From Corallococcus sp. NCRR (GTDB taxonomy: Bacteria > Myxococcota > Myxococcia > Myxococcales > Myxococcaceae): a stretch of 64,000 nucleotides of DNA. The stretch is from contig NZ_CP114039.1 in NCBI RefSeq assembly GCF_026965535.1, positions 6,262,001 through 6,326,000 on the forward strand, read 5' to 3'. Of this stretch, positions 49,134 to 59,901 are shown piece after piece; position 1 is the stretch's first letter, and the number at the start of each line of letters is the position of its first letter. The notes beneath the pieces were generated by a model that was given only the letters and a program-made list of their open reading frames with translations, ran no database searches and was not told where the DNA came from. The translations under genes and the position numbers were made by a program.

Positions 49134-50888
49134 ATGAAGACTTCGTTGCGTGCGGCGTGGGCCCTGCTGGGCCTGGCCGCCACGGTCGGACTGGGTGCGT
49201 GTGGTGAAGGCACCGGAGTGAACGCCGAGCACCGGCTCGTGTCGTCCTCCGGCGAGCCCGTCCTTGCACAGCAGACGTCGGCGCTGTCGGACACGCTGGA
49301 GCAGTACGCGGCCAAGTGCGACGCGGCCATCGGCGCCACGGTGCCGGACTTCAACTGCGAGCTGGGCACGCTCGTGCCCACGACGAACCACGTCAACGGC
49401 AAGTGTGACCGGCCCAACCGGCTCAACGAGCAGTGCGACCCGGGCAGCCGCTTCCAGGTGCTGAAGGACACGGCGGACGTGTCCATCGTCGCGCACTGCC
49501 GCAAGCAGGGGAACGCGGCGAACTACTACGGCGACATCGCCGTCATCCAGACGAACAAGAAGAACGGCGCCACCTGCTTCTACCAGGCGCTGGGCACGCT
49601 CTACGGCGCGGACGTGAAGGCGCCCTCCAAGGGCACGGGTGCGTGGAGCTGGAAGACGCCCGCGGACACGGCGTCCATCCGCTGCGTGCGCTGCCATGAC
49701 AACGGGGCGCTCATCCGCTCGCCGTACCTGACGCAGGTGACGGGCGTGAACAAGCTGCCGGGCGCGGGCGACTACGGCTTCAACCGCGACCAGCCGTACC
49801 GCTTCATCGGCGCCGACTTCGCGACGTGGAAGGCCTACAAGGTGGAGGTCGCTGGCAACGTGTGCCTGGGCTGCCACCGCATGGGCACGAACAACCAGCT
49901 GGGCTACGACGACGGCGTGGCGCTGGACCTGGGCATCCGCGCCACCGCGACGTCGGAGGTGGCGAAGAACCCGCACTCGCCCTCGTCGCCCATCTGGATG
50001 ACGCCGGGCTCCACCTACTACAACCCGGACAACGCCGCGGCCGCCGCCGAGCTCCGCGCCTGCGCGCTGCGCCGCAACGAGGTGCCGCTGCCCAACACGG
50101 CCGCGTGCCGCATCACCCAGTACACGGACGTGGGCGTGCCCAACCTGCCGGGCACCTTCACGGCGGTGTGGGAGCCGAGCACGCAGTCGGAGATCCAGGC
50201 CTACGCCCGCACCTACGCGGACTACCGCGAGAAGTATGATCAGCTCTGGTCGCAGGGCTGGCGCCTGCACACGCTGCAGCCGTACGTGGTGGGCACGCAG
50301 GTGCTCTACAACGCCGTCTGGCGTCCGAGCACCGAAGGCGAGATCCAGCTCTACGGCGCCACGTACACCGCCTTCCGCGCGAAGTACGACGAGCTGTGGC
50401 CGCAGGGCTGGCGCCTGAAGATCCTCCAGCCGTACGTGGTGAACGGGCAGACGTATTACACGGCCGTCTGGCGCCCGAGCACCGAAGGGGAGATTCAAAT
50501 CTACGGCGCGAGTTATGCGTCGTACCGCTCGACGTACGACTCGCTGTGGCCGCAGGGCTGGCGCCTGAAGCTGTTGCAGCCGTACGTGGTGAACGGGCTG
50601 ACCTATTACACGGCGGTGTGGCGCCCCAGCACCGAGGGCGAGGTGCAGGTGTACGGCGCCACGTACGCGTCCTACCGCGCGACGTATGACTCGCTGTGGC
50701 CGCAGGGCTGGCGCCTGAAGCTGCTGGAGCCGTACCTGGTGAACGGGCAGACCTACTACACGGCGGTGTGGCGGCCTGGCACCGCGGGCGAGCTCCAGTT
50801 GTACGGCTCCGACTACAGCGGCTACCGCGGCTCCTACGACTCGCTGTGGCCGCAGGGCTGGCGCCTGAAGATCCTCCGCGCCTACTGA
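49134..50888 (+). CDS. Di-haem c-type lipoprotein with five BTRD1-type repeats
   Basis: A 584-residue lipoprotein (lipobox LGAC, Cys23). Two c-type haem attachment sites are present: CVRCH (184-188) and CLGCH (244-248). Additional cysteines in the N-terminal half could form disulfides. From residue 345 there are five tandem repeats of 50 residues, each with VWRPSTEGE...YG..Y..YR..YD.LWPQGWRL, matching the bacterial tandem repeat domain (BTRD1, polyglycine-hydrolase-like). The start at 49134 fits the signal peptide; the frame itself opens at 49077. It is likely exported, with haems loaded outside the cytoplasm. Electron-transfer partner and substrate unknown. Confidence 0.9.
   Translation: MKTSLRAAWALLGLAATVGLGACGEGTGVNAEHRLVSSSGEPVLAQQTSALSDTLEQYAAKCDAAIGATVPDFNCELGTLVPTTNHVNGKCDRPNRLNEQCDPGSRFQVLKDTADVSIVAHCRKQGNAANYYGDIAVIQTNKKNGATCFYQALGTLYGADVKAPSKGTGAWSWKTPADTASIRCVRCHDNGALIRSPYLTQVTGVNKLPGAGDYGFNRDQPYRFIGADFATWKAYKVEVAGNVCLGCHRMGTNNQLGYDDGVALDLGIRATATSEVAKNPHSPSSPIWMTPGSTYYNPDNAAAAAELRACALRRNEVPLPNTAACRITQYTDVGVPNLPGTFTAVWEPSTQSEIQAYARTYADYREKYDQLWSQGWRLHTLQPYVVGTQVLYNAVWRPSTEGEIQLYGATYTAFRAKYDELWPQGWRLKILQPYVVNGQTYYTAVWRPSTEGEIQIYGASYASYRSTYDSLWPQGWRLKLLQPYVVNGLTYYTAVWRPSTEGEVQVYGATYASYRATYDSLWPQGWRLKLLEPYLVNGQTYYTAVWRPGTAGELQLYGSDYSGYRGSYDSLWPQGWRLKILRAY
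50166..50888 (+). repeat. Five 150-bp in-frame tandem repeats
   Basis: Repeat units begin at 50166, 50316, 50466, 50616 and 50766, an exact 150-bp period; the last is cut by the stop codon. Units 2-5 are the most alike, for example the shared CTGTGGCCGCAGGGCTGGCG in each. The high nucleotide similarity suggests recent amplification or conversion. Confidence 0.95.
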
Positions 50889-50936
50889 GCGCGGTCCACC
50901 ATCCGTCATCGGTCCCAGGGGGGAACCGTTTCCTCA

Positions 50937-52184
50937 ATGAACCTGCCGAGCGAGGAGTCCGCCGTGACGCGTTTCCACTGCGAGATGAAGTCGGAGCAGA
51001 AGGGGGGGCGCGCGCGGGCCCAGGATGAACGTCCAGGGACCTACGTGGACGGGGTCCGGTGGCGCCAGTCGCGGGCCCGGGGGCGGAGCGGATCCACGGG
51101 GGGATATCCGCCCGCGCGGGACGAGACGGTCGCTCCCGCGCCGTTGAACCGCGACGAGGCGAAGCGCGCGCTCCGGATGCAGGTGGCTCCGGAGCGCGGG
51201 GAGTCGCTCGCACCGGGGACGCAGCAGCAGGCGACCTTCGGAGAGCTGGTCGCCACGTCCGCCACGGCGAGGGCCAGCTTCGAGCGCATGGCGCGCGCGG
51301 CGGCATGCGACGCCACGGTGCTGCTGGAAGGGGAGACGGGCACGGGCAAGAGCCGCGCGGCGCTCGCCATCCACCGCGCCGGGGCTCGCGCGAACGCGCC
51401 GTTCCTCGTCGTGGACTGCGGCGCGCTCCCGGCCAACCTCCTGGAGAGCGAGCTGTTCGGTCACGAGAAGGGGGCCTTCACCGGCGCCATCCAGCGGCGC
51501 GTGGGCGCCTTCGAGGAGGCCGACGGAGGCACCATCTTCCTGGACGAGATTGGCGAGCTCCCCGCCGAGCTCCAGCCGAAGTTGCTGCGCGTGCTGGAGA
51601 ACCGGGAGATCCGCCGCCTGGGCTCCAACACGTACCAACCGGTCAACGTGCGCGTCATCGCGGCCACGCACCGCGACCTGCGCACGGAGGTCCAGGAGGG
51701 CCGCTTCCGCGCGGACCTGTACTTCCGCCTCGCGGTGGTGGGCATCCCGTTGCCGTCGCTGCGCGAGCGCACGGAGGACATCCCGCTCATCGTCGAGCGC
51801 ATCCTCGCGGGGCTGGGCGCCACGCCCGAACAGCTCGCGAGGCTCACCACGCCGGACTTCCTCACGCGCCTCCAGCGCGCCGCCTGGCCGGGCAACGTGC
51901 GCGAGTTGCGCAACCACCTGGAGCGCTGCCTCGTCTTCCAGAGCGCGCTGCCGCCCACGTCGCCGGATGCCGTGAATGCCCTGGCCTCCACGGCCCCTCG
52001 CGCGGTGGATGCCTCGCTGACGTACGCGGAGTCGCGCCGCCGGGCGCTGGAGGCCTTCGAGCACGACTACGTCGAAGCGCTCCTCAAGCTGCACGGAGGC
52101 AAGGTATCCCAGGCCGCCGCCGCGGCGGACATGGACCGCGTCTACCTGTACCGGCTCCTGCGCCGGCACGGCCTCAAGAGCTGA
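50937..52184 (+). CDS. Sigma-54-dependent transcriptional activator
   Basis: A 415-residue enhancer-binding protein. Central AAA+ domain about residues 100-320: Walker [18 protein letters not shown] sigma-54 contact loop ([14 protein letters not shown]), Walker [13 protein letters not shown] and the arginine finger region [11 protein letters not shown]-terminal Fis-type [23 protein letters not shown]. The N-terminal ~95 residues are arginine-rich and match no receiver, GAF or FHA domain, so the input signal is not evident. It follows the haem lipoprotein by 48 bp and may be co-transcribed. Target genes not identifiable. Confidence 0.93.
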   Translation: MNLPSEESAVTRFHCEMKSEQKGGRARAQDERPGTYVDGVRWRQSRARGRSGSTGGYPPARDETVAPAPLNRDEAKRALRMQVAPERGESLAPGTQQQATFGELVATSATARASFERMARAAACDATVLLEGETGTGKSRAALAIHRAGARANAPFLVVDCGALPANLLESELFGHEKGAFTGAIQRRVGAFEEADGGTIFLDEIGELPAELQPKLLRVLENREIRRLGSNTYQPVNVRVIAATHRDLRTEVQEGRFRADLYFRLAVVGIPLPSLRERTEDIPLIVERILAGLGATPEQLARLTTPDFLTRLQRAAWPGNVRELRNHLERCLVFQSALPPTSPDAVNALASTAPRAVDASLTYAESRRRALEAFEHDYVEALLKLHGGKVSQAAAAADMDRVYLYRLLRRHGLKS

Positions 52185-52245
52185 CGCCGGGCGAGGGCTC
52201 ACAAATCCCGCGCGCGGCGGGAGCGGGTGTCGGAGAATCCTCCGC

Positions 52246-53118
52246 ATGTCCGCTCCCATCCTCGACCTGCACTCGCTCCCGTCGATGCCCGCCACGCTCC
52301 TGCGCGCGGCGAATCCCTTCGGGAAGTCCCGGGGCAGCGCCACGCTGCCGGCCCTGACGCTGCGGGCGCATGGCTGCCGCGCGACGCCCGTGCTGCTGGA
52401 GCGCTACCGGACCGCGTGCGGCTTCGACGCCGACGGCTTTCTGCCGCTCCCGTACCCGCAGGTGCTGGCCACGCCGCTGCACATGGAGCTGCTGGGGCTG
52501 CCCGACTTCCCGTACTCCGCCGTGGGCATGGTGCACGTGCGCAACCGCATCCAGCAGCACCGCCGCGTGCCGGACACCACCGCGCTCACCGTGGCCTGCC
52601 GCTTCGAAGCCCGGCGCGAAGCGCCCGCCGGCGATGAGTTCGACATCGAGACTCGCGTCGAAGCCCAGGAGACCGGCGAGCTGCTGTGGCAGGCCGTCAG
52701 CACCATGCTGCGCCGCGATGCCGAGCGGAAGGACAAGGACGGCGCGCGCAAGGCCCCTCCGCCGGAGGACACGCGCTTCGCGTCCAGCCGCCCCGCGCCC
52801 TGGAGCATCCCCGCGGACACCGGGCGCCGCTATGCGCGGGCCTCCGGCGACTTCAACCCCATCCACCTCACCGCCGTCACCGCGAAGCCCTTCGGCTTCC
52901 CTCGCGCCATCGCGCACGGCATGTGGACGCTCGCGCGCTGCGTGGCGGAGCTGGGCGAAGCGGCCCATGCGGACGCGCTCTCGCTGGATTGCGACTTCAA
53001 GAAGCCCCTCCTCCTTCCGTCCCGGGTGACGTTCCAGACGGCTCGCGAGTCCGCGGGCGTGGCGTTCCGGGTGCTGTCGGAGGAGGGGAAGCCGCACCTG
53101 GTGGGGCGGCTGGCCTGA
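52246..53118 (+). CDS. MaoC-like hotdog dehydratase/acyl hydratase
   Basis: A 290-residue double-hotdog protein. The C-terminal half holds the MaoC hydratase-2 motif YARASGDFNPIHLTAV followed by FGFPRAIAHGMW, with the catalytic Asp and His conserved; the N-terminal half is a second hotdog lacking them (HMELLGLPDFPYSAVGMVHV). Members hydrate enoyl-CoAs or act as acyl dehydratases in lipid metabolism. No close partner gene: an EBP gene ends 61 bp upstream and a convergent HTH gene follows. It is not part of the lysine pathway as far as I can see. Confidence 0.9.
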   Translation: MSAPILDLHSLPSMPATLLRAANPFGKSRGSATLPALTLRAHGCRATPVLLERYRTACGFDADGFLPLPYPQVLATPLHMELLGLPDFPYSAVGMVHVRNRIQQHRRVPDTTALTVACRFEARREAPAGDEFDIETRVEAQETGELLWQAVSTMLRRDAERKDKDGARKAPPPEDTRFASSRPAPWSIPADTGRRYARASGDFNPIHLTAVTAKPFGFPRAIAHGMWTLARCVAELGEAAHADALSLDCDFKKPLLLPSRVTFQTARESAGVAFRVLSEEGKPHLVGRLA

Positions 53119-53166
53119 GGAGACGGGCGACGCGCCGGCGGGCCGGGGAGGGGCCCGCCAGACGCG

Positions 53167-53403
53167 TCAATCACTCAGCTCCGGGAGGTCCGGCAGACTG
53201 TCCGGGTCCAGCTTCATCAGGGCGCACAACCGGCTCAGCGTGGGGATGGTGGGGACCATCACCCCTCGCTCGACGCGGGCCAGGACTTCCACGCCCAGTT
53301 CCAGATGCTCCGCGACTTCCTCCATGGAGAGCCCCGCCTGCTGCCGCGCTGCCTTCAGCGCGGCGCCAAGCGCTTCGGCCCGCTCTCTCCGACTCTGTGT
53401 CAT
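53167..53403 (-). CDS. Small helix-turn-helix (XRE) protein
   Basis: A 78-residue protein that is essentially one Cro/CI HTH: LGAALKAARQQAGLSMEEVA, then EHLELGVEVLARVERGVMVP and a short acidic tail (PDSLPDLPELSD). It starts at the ATG at 53403; the frame extends to 53661 but the upstream part is not protein-like. Likely a DNA-binding regulator; no cognate toxin or operon partner is next to it. Confidence 0.85.
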   Translation of the reverse strand: MTQSRRERAEALGAALKAARQQAGLSMEEVAEHLELGVEVLARVERGVMVPTIPTLSRLCALMKLDPDSLPDLPELSD

Positions 53404-53736
53404 CCCCCGAGCATGGCGCCATCCGGCCCGCGCGTCACTTGAATCCCACACGCACCCCTCATGGACGGTGGCCCGGCCAGGGAGCGCCTCCCCGGGACGT
53501 GAAGTCCCCAACAGCCCGCCCTCCCCCGGTTCCAGGTGACCCGAGGCCCGTCCGGGCCCGCCCGAGAATCCCGTTGACCCACCCCCGGACGGCGGGGCCG
53601 GGTGGGGTGGCCTCGCGTCCCGGGCATGCGCACGCTGCTGGCCAGGTGGGGCCTTGCGCATTGGCGCGGGACAGGGGCTGTGTTACGCCGCCGCACCCTG
53701 TCGTCCATCTTTGGGACCCCAATCGAGGAGAAGTGA
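53404..53736. other. Intergenic region between HTH gene and NUDIX gene
   Basis: 333 bp of divergent control region. It is GC-rich, with a TTGACC near 53575 and short GC-rich inverted repeats, but I see no convincing complete promoter, RNA gene or coding frame. A good ribosome site (GAGGAGAAG) precedes the NUDIX ATG. Confidence 0.5.
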
Positions 53737-54144
53737 ATGACCCGTCGTCACGTGCGAGTCGTCGGCGCGATGCTCCAGAACGAGATGGGTCGCTACCTCA
53801 TCACCCAGCGTCCTCCCACCGCGTCGCTGCCCCTGCTGTGGGAGTTCCCGGGCGGCCGGGTGGAGGAGGGGGAGCAGGACACGGCGGCGCTCGCCCGCGA
53901 GCTGCAGGAGGAGATGGGGGTCCGCATCGTGGTGCTCGAGCAGGTCATGCACACCCACCACGAGTACCCGACCTACGACATCGACTTCCGCGTGTTCCGC
54001 TGCCGCCTGAGCGACCCGGACGCGGAGATCCACCACCTGCGCGTGCATGACCACCGCTGGGTGGCGCTGGAGGAGATGGGCCAATACCGCTTCCCCGACG
54101 CGGACGCGAAGACCCTGGCCCGGCTGCTGGACCTGGACCACTGA
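53737..54144 (+). CDS. NUDIX hydrolase (MutT-like)
   Basis: A 135-residue NUDIX protein. The box G40-x5-E-x7-REL-x-EE-x-G is complete in GGRVEEGEQDTAALARELQE followed by EMGV. The RPPTASLPLLWEFPGG segment before the box and HHEYPTYDIDFRVFRCRL after it are like MutT/8-oxo-dGTP hydrolases and CTP diphosphatases. It probably sanitises oxidised nucleotides; exact substrate unknown. It ends 2 bp before the next lipoprotein gene. Confidence 0.93.
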   Translation: MTRRHVRVVGAMLQNEMGRYLITQRPPTASLPLLWEFPGGRVEEGEQDTAALARELQEEMGVRIVVLEQVMHTHHEYPTYDIDFRVFRCRLSDPDAEIHHLRVHDHRWVALEEMGQYRFPDADAKTLARLLDLDH

Positions 54145-54146
54145 CC

Positions 54147-55085
54147 ATGCGCCCCTCCACGCGCCTCGCCGCCGCCGCGGGCCTCCTCTTGTCCGCCGCC
54201 TGCTCCAGCTCCCGCCCCGCCCCCACGGGCGCCAGCGCTCCGGACGCCGGCATGCAGCAGGTGCCAGCGACGGGGATGGAGGGCTGCCTGCTCTACACGG
54301 ACGGCCGCCAGACGGGCACCGTGCCCCGACAGGTCCCGGAGCTGTCCGGCCTGGCCGCCAGCCAGCGCCACCCGGGCATCTTCTGGGGACACAACGACTC
54401 CAACAACGCCTTCGAGCTGTTCGCCCTGGACGAGACGGGCGCGGTGAAGGCCACGCTGAGCCTCACCGGCGCGGACCCCCGCGACATCGAGGACATCGCC
54501 GTGGGCCCGTGCGCGCCCGGGGGCAACGCGTCCTGCATCTTCCTGGCGGACACCGGCGACAACTTCGAGCGGCGCAAGGAGGTGCGCCTGTTCCGGCTGC
54601 CCGAGCCCGCCTCCGTCGAGAACGCCTCGGTCGCGGTGGAGACGCTGCCCTTCACCTACGAGGACGGCGCCCATGACGCCGAGTCGCTCATCGTGGATGC
54701 CCGCTCCGGGCAGGTGGGGATCCTCACCAAGACGCGCGTGTCCCTGGGCGACCTGTACGCGGTGGAGGGGCTGAAGCCCGGCGCCACGGGCAAGGCTCGC
54801 AAGCTGGGCACCCTGCGCGTGCCGGATGACGTGGACCGCCTGTCCACCGCCGCCGCCCTGCACCCCTCCGGCGAGCGCCTGCTGGTGCGCACGTACACCC
54901 GCGTGTGGGAGCTGCGCCGCCCGGACGCGAAGCGGCTGGAGGACTTCGTGAAGGCGCAGGTGGTGGAGGTCCCCGGCGCCAGCCAGGCCCAATCCGAGGC
55001 CGTGACGTTCCTCCAGGACGGCCGCGGCTACCTGTTGGGCAGTGAGTTCGCGGGCGAGCCCCTGGTCCGCGTCGACTGCCGCTGA
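54147..55085 (+). CDS. Lipoprotein, beta-propeller-like, unknown function
   Basis: A 312-residue lipoprotein (lipobox LLSAAC, Cys19). The mature part includes [34 protein letters not shown] and [19 protein letters not shown], which look like strands and turns of a propeller-type domain as in uncharacterised PQQ/NHL-related exported proteins. Two further cysteines could pair. It starts 2 bp after the NUDIX stop and its end is about 140 bp from the second ftsH, so the NUDIX and lipoprotein genes form a pair. Confidence 0.86.
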   Translation: MRPSTRLAAAAGLLLSAACSSSRPAPTGASAPDAGMQQVPATGMEGCLLYTDGRQTGTVPRQVPELSGLAASQRHPGIFWGHNDSNNAFELFALDETGAVKATLSLTGADPRDIEDIAVGPCAPGGNASCIFLADTGDNFERRKEVRLFRLPEPASVENASVAVETLPFTYEDGAHDAESLIVDARSGQVGILTKTRVSLGDLYAVEGLKPGATGKARKLGTLRVPDDVDRLSTAAALHPSGERLLVRTYTRVWELRRPDAKRLEDFVKAQVVEVPGASQAQSEAVTFLQDGRGYLLGSEFAGEPLVRVDCR

Positions 55086-55224
55086 TCGGACAGTCCCGAC
55101 CCCGTTCGTCGTCATCCGATCACGCCCTGCGGTTGACGGCTTGGCGGTGGTGACCATCTTTGGCCGGCTGAGGGAACCGTCATCCGACATGGTGTCGAAT
55201 GCACGGGGGAGGGGGAGGGCGAGC

Positions 55225-57279
<2,055 letters not shown>

Positions 57280-57308
57280 TTCTTGCCTGCCTGCCCTCCG
57301 GGCAGCCC

Positions 57309-57354
57309 TTCGCCCACCGGATCCACCGCCAGCCTGCGGTGACCGGTGGGCGAA
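57309..57354. terminator. Long hairpin with 12-bp perfect outer stem
   Basis: TTCGCCCACCGG (57309-57320) pairs perfectly with CCGGTGGGCGAA (57343-57354); inside it CACCGC (57324-57329) pairs with GCGGTG (57336-57341). ATTACTTT follows. It is 30 bp after the ftsH stop and 17 bp before the next ribosome site, so it may terminate ftsH or shape the leader of the small downstream gene. Confidence 0.65.
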
Positions 57355-57384
57355 ATTACTTTCCAACGACAAGGAGGCGTCGCC

Positions 57385-57633
57385 GTGGAGAACCGGATTG
57401 GAAAGAGCTACGTCGCGCGGAAAGCGTTGTTCGCCAAGGGCCTGAAGGACGGCCGGCTCACGGTGCAGGAGATCGAGGAGGCGCTCCCCGCGGGGACGCT
57501 GACGGCCGCCGAGCGGTGGCTCCTCTACTACTCCCTTCGCGCCGCGCAGGTGGAGATCATCGACGAGGTGACCGGGCAGGTGGATCACGGCTTCATGGCG
57601 GAAGCGCCGCCCCAGGCCCCGTCCAACCATTAG
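57385..57633 (+). CDS. Small protein resembling sigma-70 region 1.1
   Basis: An 82-residue protein. GTG start at 57385 with an excellent AAGGAGG 7 bases upstream; an in-frame GTG at 57346 lies in the hairpin and is unlikely. The core KALFAKGLKDGRLTVQEIEE and TAAERWLLYYSLRAAQVEII has the spacing and helix pattern of region 1.1 of primary sigma factors, without the other sigma domains. Region 1.1 mimics DNA and occupies the RNA polymerase cleft, so a regulatory role on transcription is possible. It precedes grpE. Function is inference. Confidence 0.75.
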   Translation: MENRIGKSYVARKALFAKGLKDGRLTVQEIEEALPAGTLTAAERWLLYYSLRAAQVEIIDEVTGQVDHGFMAEAPPQAPSNH

Positions 57634-57638
57634 GCGCG

Positions 57639-57666
57639 TTGACAGGACCGTCCTCGCGGTTACGTT
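57639..57666 (+). promoter_or_regulatory. Sigma-70-type promoter of grpE
   Basis: TTGACA (57639-57644), 16-base spacer, TACGTT (57661-57666); predicted start near 57673, leader about 45 nt. The perfect -35 suggests recognition by the housekeeping sigma; no CIRCE-type repeat is seen. Confidence 0.6.
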
Positions 57667-57717
57667 CGCGCCGCTCATCGAGGTTCGCTTCTTCCAACCC
57701 CTGGCGCAGGTTCGACA

Positions 57718-58305
57718 ATGGACGGCAATCCCCGCAGCGACGAGACCCCGGAGACGCAGCCCCCCGCTGACACCCAGGTGGAGGCGGCCGATGACACGCA
57801 GGCCGACGCCGCCCAGGATGGCGAGGTGGCGCGGCTCCAGGCGGAGCTGGAGGCGGCGCGCCGCCGGGTGAACGAGCTGGCCCGGGGGCTCCAGGACCTG
57901 ACCAAGGACCGCGAGGAGTTCAAGCAGCGCATCACCCGCGAGCGCGAGCGCATGCTCGACGTGGAGCGCGGCAACGTGGCCCGCACGCTGCTGGAGGCCA
58001 TCGACGAGCTGGACCTGGTGCTCAACGCCAGCCAGCAGGACTCCTCCCCGGTGGTCCAGGGCGTGCGGATGATCCGCGACAGCCTGCTGTCCAAGGCCCA
58101 GGCCACCGGCATCGAGCGCATCCAGGTGGTGGGGCGCCCGTATGATCCGAACCTCGCCGAGGCGGCGGACATGGAGGTGACGCCCGTCCCCGCGGATGAC
58201 CAGAAGGTCGTCGCCGAGTTCCGAGCGGGCTACCGCCTGAAGGACCGCGTCATCCGCCCCGCCCGGGTGAAGGTGGCCCGGTACGTGGCCCCGGCCCAGG
58301 CCTGA
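57718..58305 (+). CDS. grpE: GrpE nucleotide exchange factor
   Basis: A 195-residue DnaK co-chaperone. An acidic, glutamine-rich N-terminus leads into the long coiled coil (LQAELEAARRRVNELARGLQ to RERERMLDVERG), the four-helix segment with LLEAIDELDLVLNAS, and the C-terminal beta domain VGRPYDPNLAEAADMEVTPV. Length is normal. It stands apart from dnaK/dnaJ and lies between a sigma 1.1-like gene and a DegP-like protease, a small proteostasis cluster with the upstream ftsH. Confidence 0.93.
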   Translation: MDGNPRSDETPETQPPADTQVEAADDTQADAAQDGEVARLQAELEAARRRVNELARGLQDLTKDREEFKQRITRERERMLDVERGNVARTLLEAIDELDLVLNASQQDSSPVVQGVRMIRDSLLSKAQATGIERIQVVGRPYDPNLAEAADMEVTPVPADDQKVVAEFRAGYRLKDRVIRPARVKVARYVAPAQA

Positions 58306-58379
58306 GCGGGCCGGGAAGGGGGGCGGCCACCGGTCTGTTGGGCCCTGACGCCATGGCCCGCCGTGTAAGCTGCCACCCC

Positions 58380-59888
58380 GTGTCCGTCCGACTGTTCAGC
58401 GTCCTTTGCGCGGTGGCGCTCGCCTCGGTGGCGGGAGCCGCCGAGGATCCGCTCAAGCCCTGGCTCCAGGCCCGGGTGCGCGAGCACCTGGCCTACTTCG
58501 CCTCTCCGGCGCCCGCGACGGTGGACGCCCCGGCCATCGCGGGCGTGTCCTCGCTGTGGCGCGAGCGCCCCGCAGGCTACGCGGGCCTGCCGCGCTTCAC
58601 GCCCCCCACGTCGCTGGCGCCGCTGATCCGCGCGGTGGAGGCGGGCGTGGTGAACATCACCACGGTGGGGCCCGGCGCGGTGGCGGGCGCGGTGAAGCGC
58701 TCCACCGGCTCCGGCTTCGTGCTGACGCCCGACGGGCTCGTCGTCACCAACAACCACGTGGTGGCCAACGCTCAAGGGCCGGCGGTGTACCCCACCGGCT
58801 CCGGCGTCACGCCGGGCAAGGACGGCCCCCGCGAGGTGCCCGTGCAGCAGGTGTCCGTGCGCCTGGCGGACGGCCGCGAGTTCCCCGCGGAGGTGGTGGG
58901 CCGCGACGCGTCCACGGACGTGGCGCTCCTGCGGCTGAACGGCGCCGGGCTGGGGACGCTGCCCGCGGTGTTCCTGGGGGACTCGGACGCGCTGGAGGTG
59001 GGGGACTGGGTGGTGGCCATCGGCAACCCGTTCGGCCTGGACCACTCGGTGGCGCACGGGATGATTTCGGCGAAGGAGCGCGTGCTGGGCGTGGGCCAGT
59101 TCGACGACTTCATCCAGACGGACGCGCTCATCAACCCCGGCAACTCCGGCGGCCCGCTCTTCAACATGAAGGGCGAGGTGATTGGCGTGAACACCGCCAT
59201 CATCAGCGAAGGGCAGGGCATCGGCTTCGCGGTGCCCATCAACCTGGTGAAGGACCTGCTGCCCAACCTGCGGGAGAACGGGAAGCTGGAGCGCGGCTGG
59301 CTGGGCGTCGTCATCAACGAGGACGGCGCGGACGCCACCGCCACGGCGCCGGTGGTGAAGGACGTCTACCGCGGCAGCCCCGCCGCCCAGGCGCGCATCC
59401 GCCCCGGGGACCGGCTGGTGGCGGTGAACGGGCGGCCCATTGGCAGCTACCTCCAGCTCTTGCGCAAGGTGGCGCTCCTGGCCCCGGGCACGGAGGCGAA
59501 GCTGACGCTGCTGCGCGACGGCGGCACCCAGGAGGTGGCGGTGCGGCTCGTGGCCCGGCCCGCGCAGGAGGCCACGGAGGGGCTCTCCAACCGGGGCGGC
59601 AGCAGCGCGAATGACCTGGGGCTGGTGCTGCGGGACCTGACGCCAGAGGTGGCCGCGCCCCTGGGCTACGAGGCCTTCCTGGGCGCGCTCGTGTCCGGCG
59701 TGGTGCCGCGCAGCCCGGCGGAGCAGGCCGGACTGCGCGCGGGCGACGTCGTCATGGAGGTGAACCGCCGCCGCGTGAAGGATGCCGCCGGGGTGAAGGC
59801 CGCCCTGGAGCGGGGTAGCGCCGGGGCCAGCATCCTCCTGCGCGTCCAGCGGGGCGACGCGCTCCAGTACATCGCCATCGCCCGCTGA
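58380..59888 (+). CDS. DegP/HtrA-like periplasmic serine protease with two PDZ domains
   Basis: A 502-residue trypsin-like protease. The GTG at 58380 gives a compact signal peptide (SVLCAVALASVAGAA) and follows TAAGCT by 8 bases, a leaderless-type arrangement; the ATG at 58353 is the alternative. Catalytic triad: H126 in VTNNHVV, D180 in ASTDVALL, S256 in NPGNSGGPLF. PDZ1 (about 285-380) contains GWLGVVINED and PDZ2 (about 400-490) LGLVLRDLTPEVA. It performs protein quality control in the periplasm. No stress regulator gene is adjacent. Confidence 0.95.
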   Translation: MSVRLFSVLCAVALASVAGAAEDPLKPWLQARVREHLAYFASPAPATVDAPAIAGVSSLWRERPAGYAGLPRFTPPTSLAPLIRAVEAGVVNITTVGPGAVAGAVKRSTGSGFVLTPDGLVVTNNHVVANAQGPAVYPTGSGVTPGKDGPREVPVQQVSVRLADGREFPAEVVGRDASTDVALLRLNGAGLGTLPAVFLGDSDALEVGDWVVAIGNPFGLDHSVAHGMISAKERVLGVGQFDDFIQTDALINPGNSGGPLFNMKGEVIGVNTAIISEGQGIGFAVPINLVKDLLPNLRENGKLERGWLGVVINEDGADATATAPVVKDVYRGSPAAQARIRPGDRLVAVNGRPIGSYLQLLRKVALLAPGTEAKLTLLRDGGTQEVAVRLVARPAQEATEGLSNRGGSSANDLGLVLRDLTPEVAAPLGYEAFLGALVSGVVPRSPAEQAGLRAGDVVMEVNRRRVKDAAGVKAALERGSAGASILLRVQRGDALQYIAIAR

Positions 59889-59901
59889 GAACGCGCCGGC
59901 G

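Noticed and set aside
50166-50888. Possible CRISPR-like direct repeats
   Set aside because: The 150-bp units are contiguous, in frame and coding, with no spacers. They are protein repeats.
52246-53118. MaoC hydratase as part of the lysine pathway
   Set aside because: It lies 37 kb away among unrelated genes; crotonyl-CoA hydration could use it, but nothing in the sequence links them.
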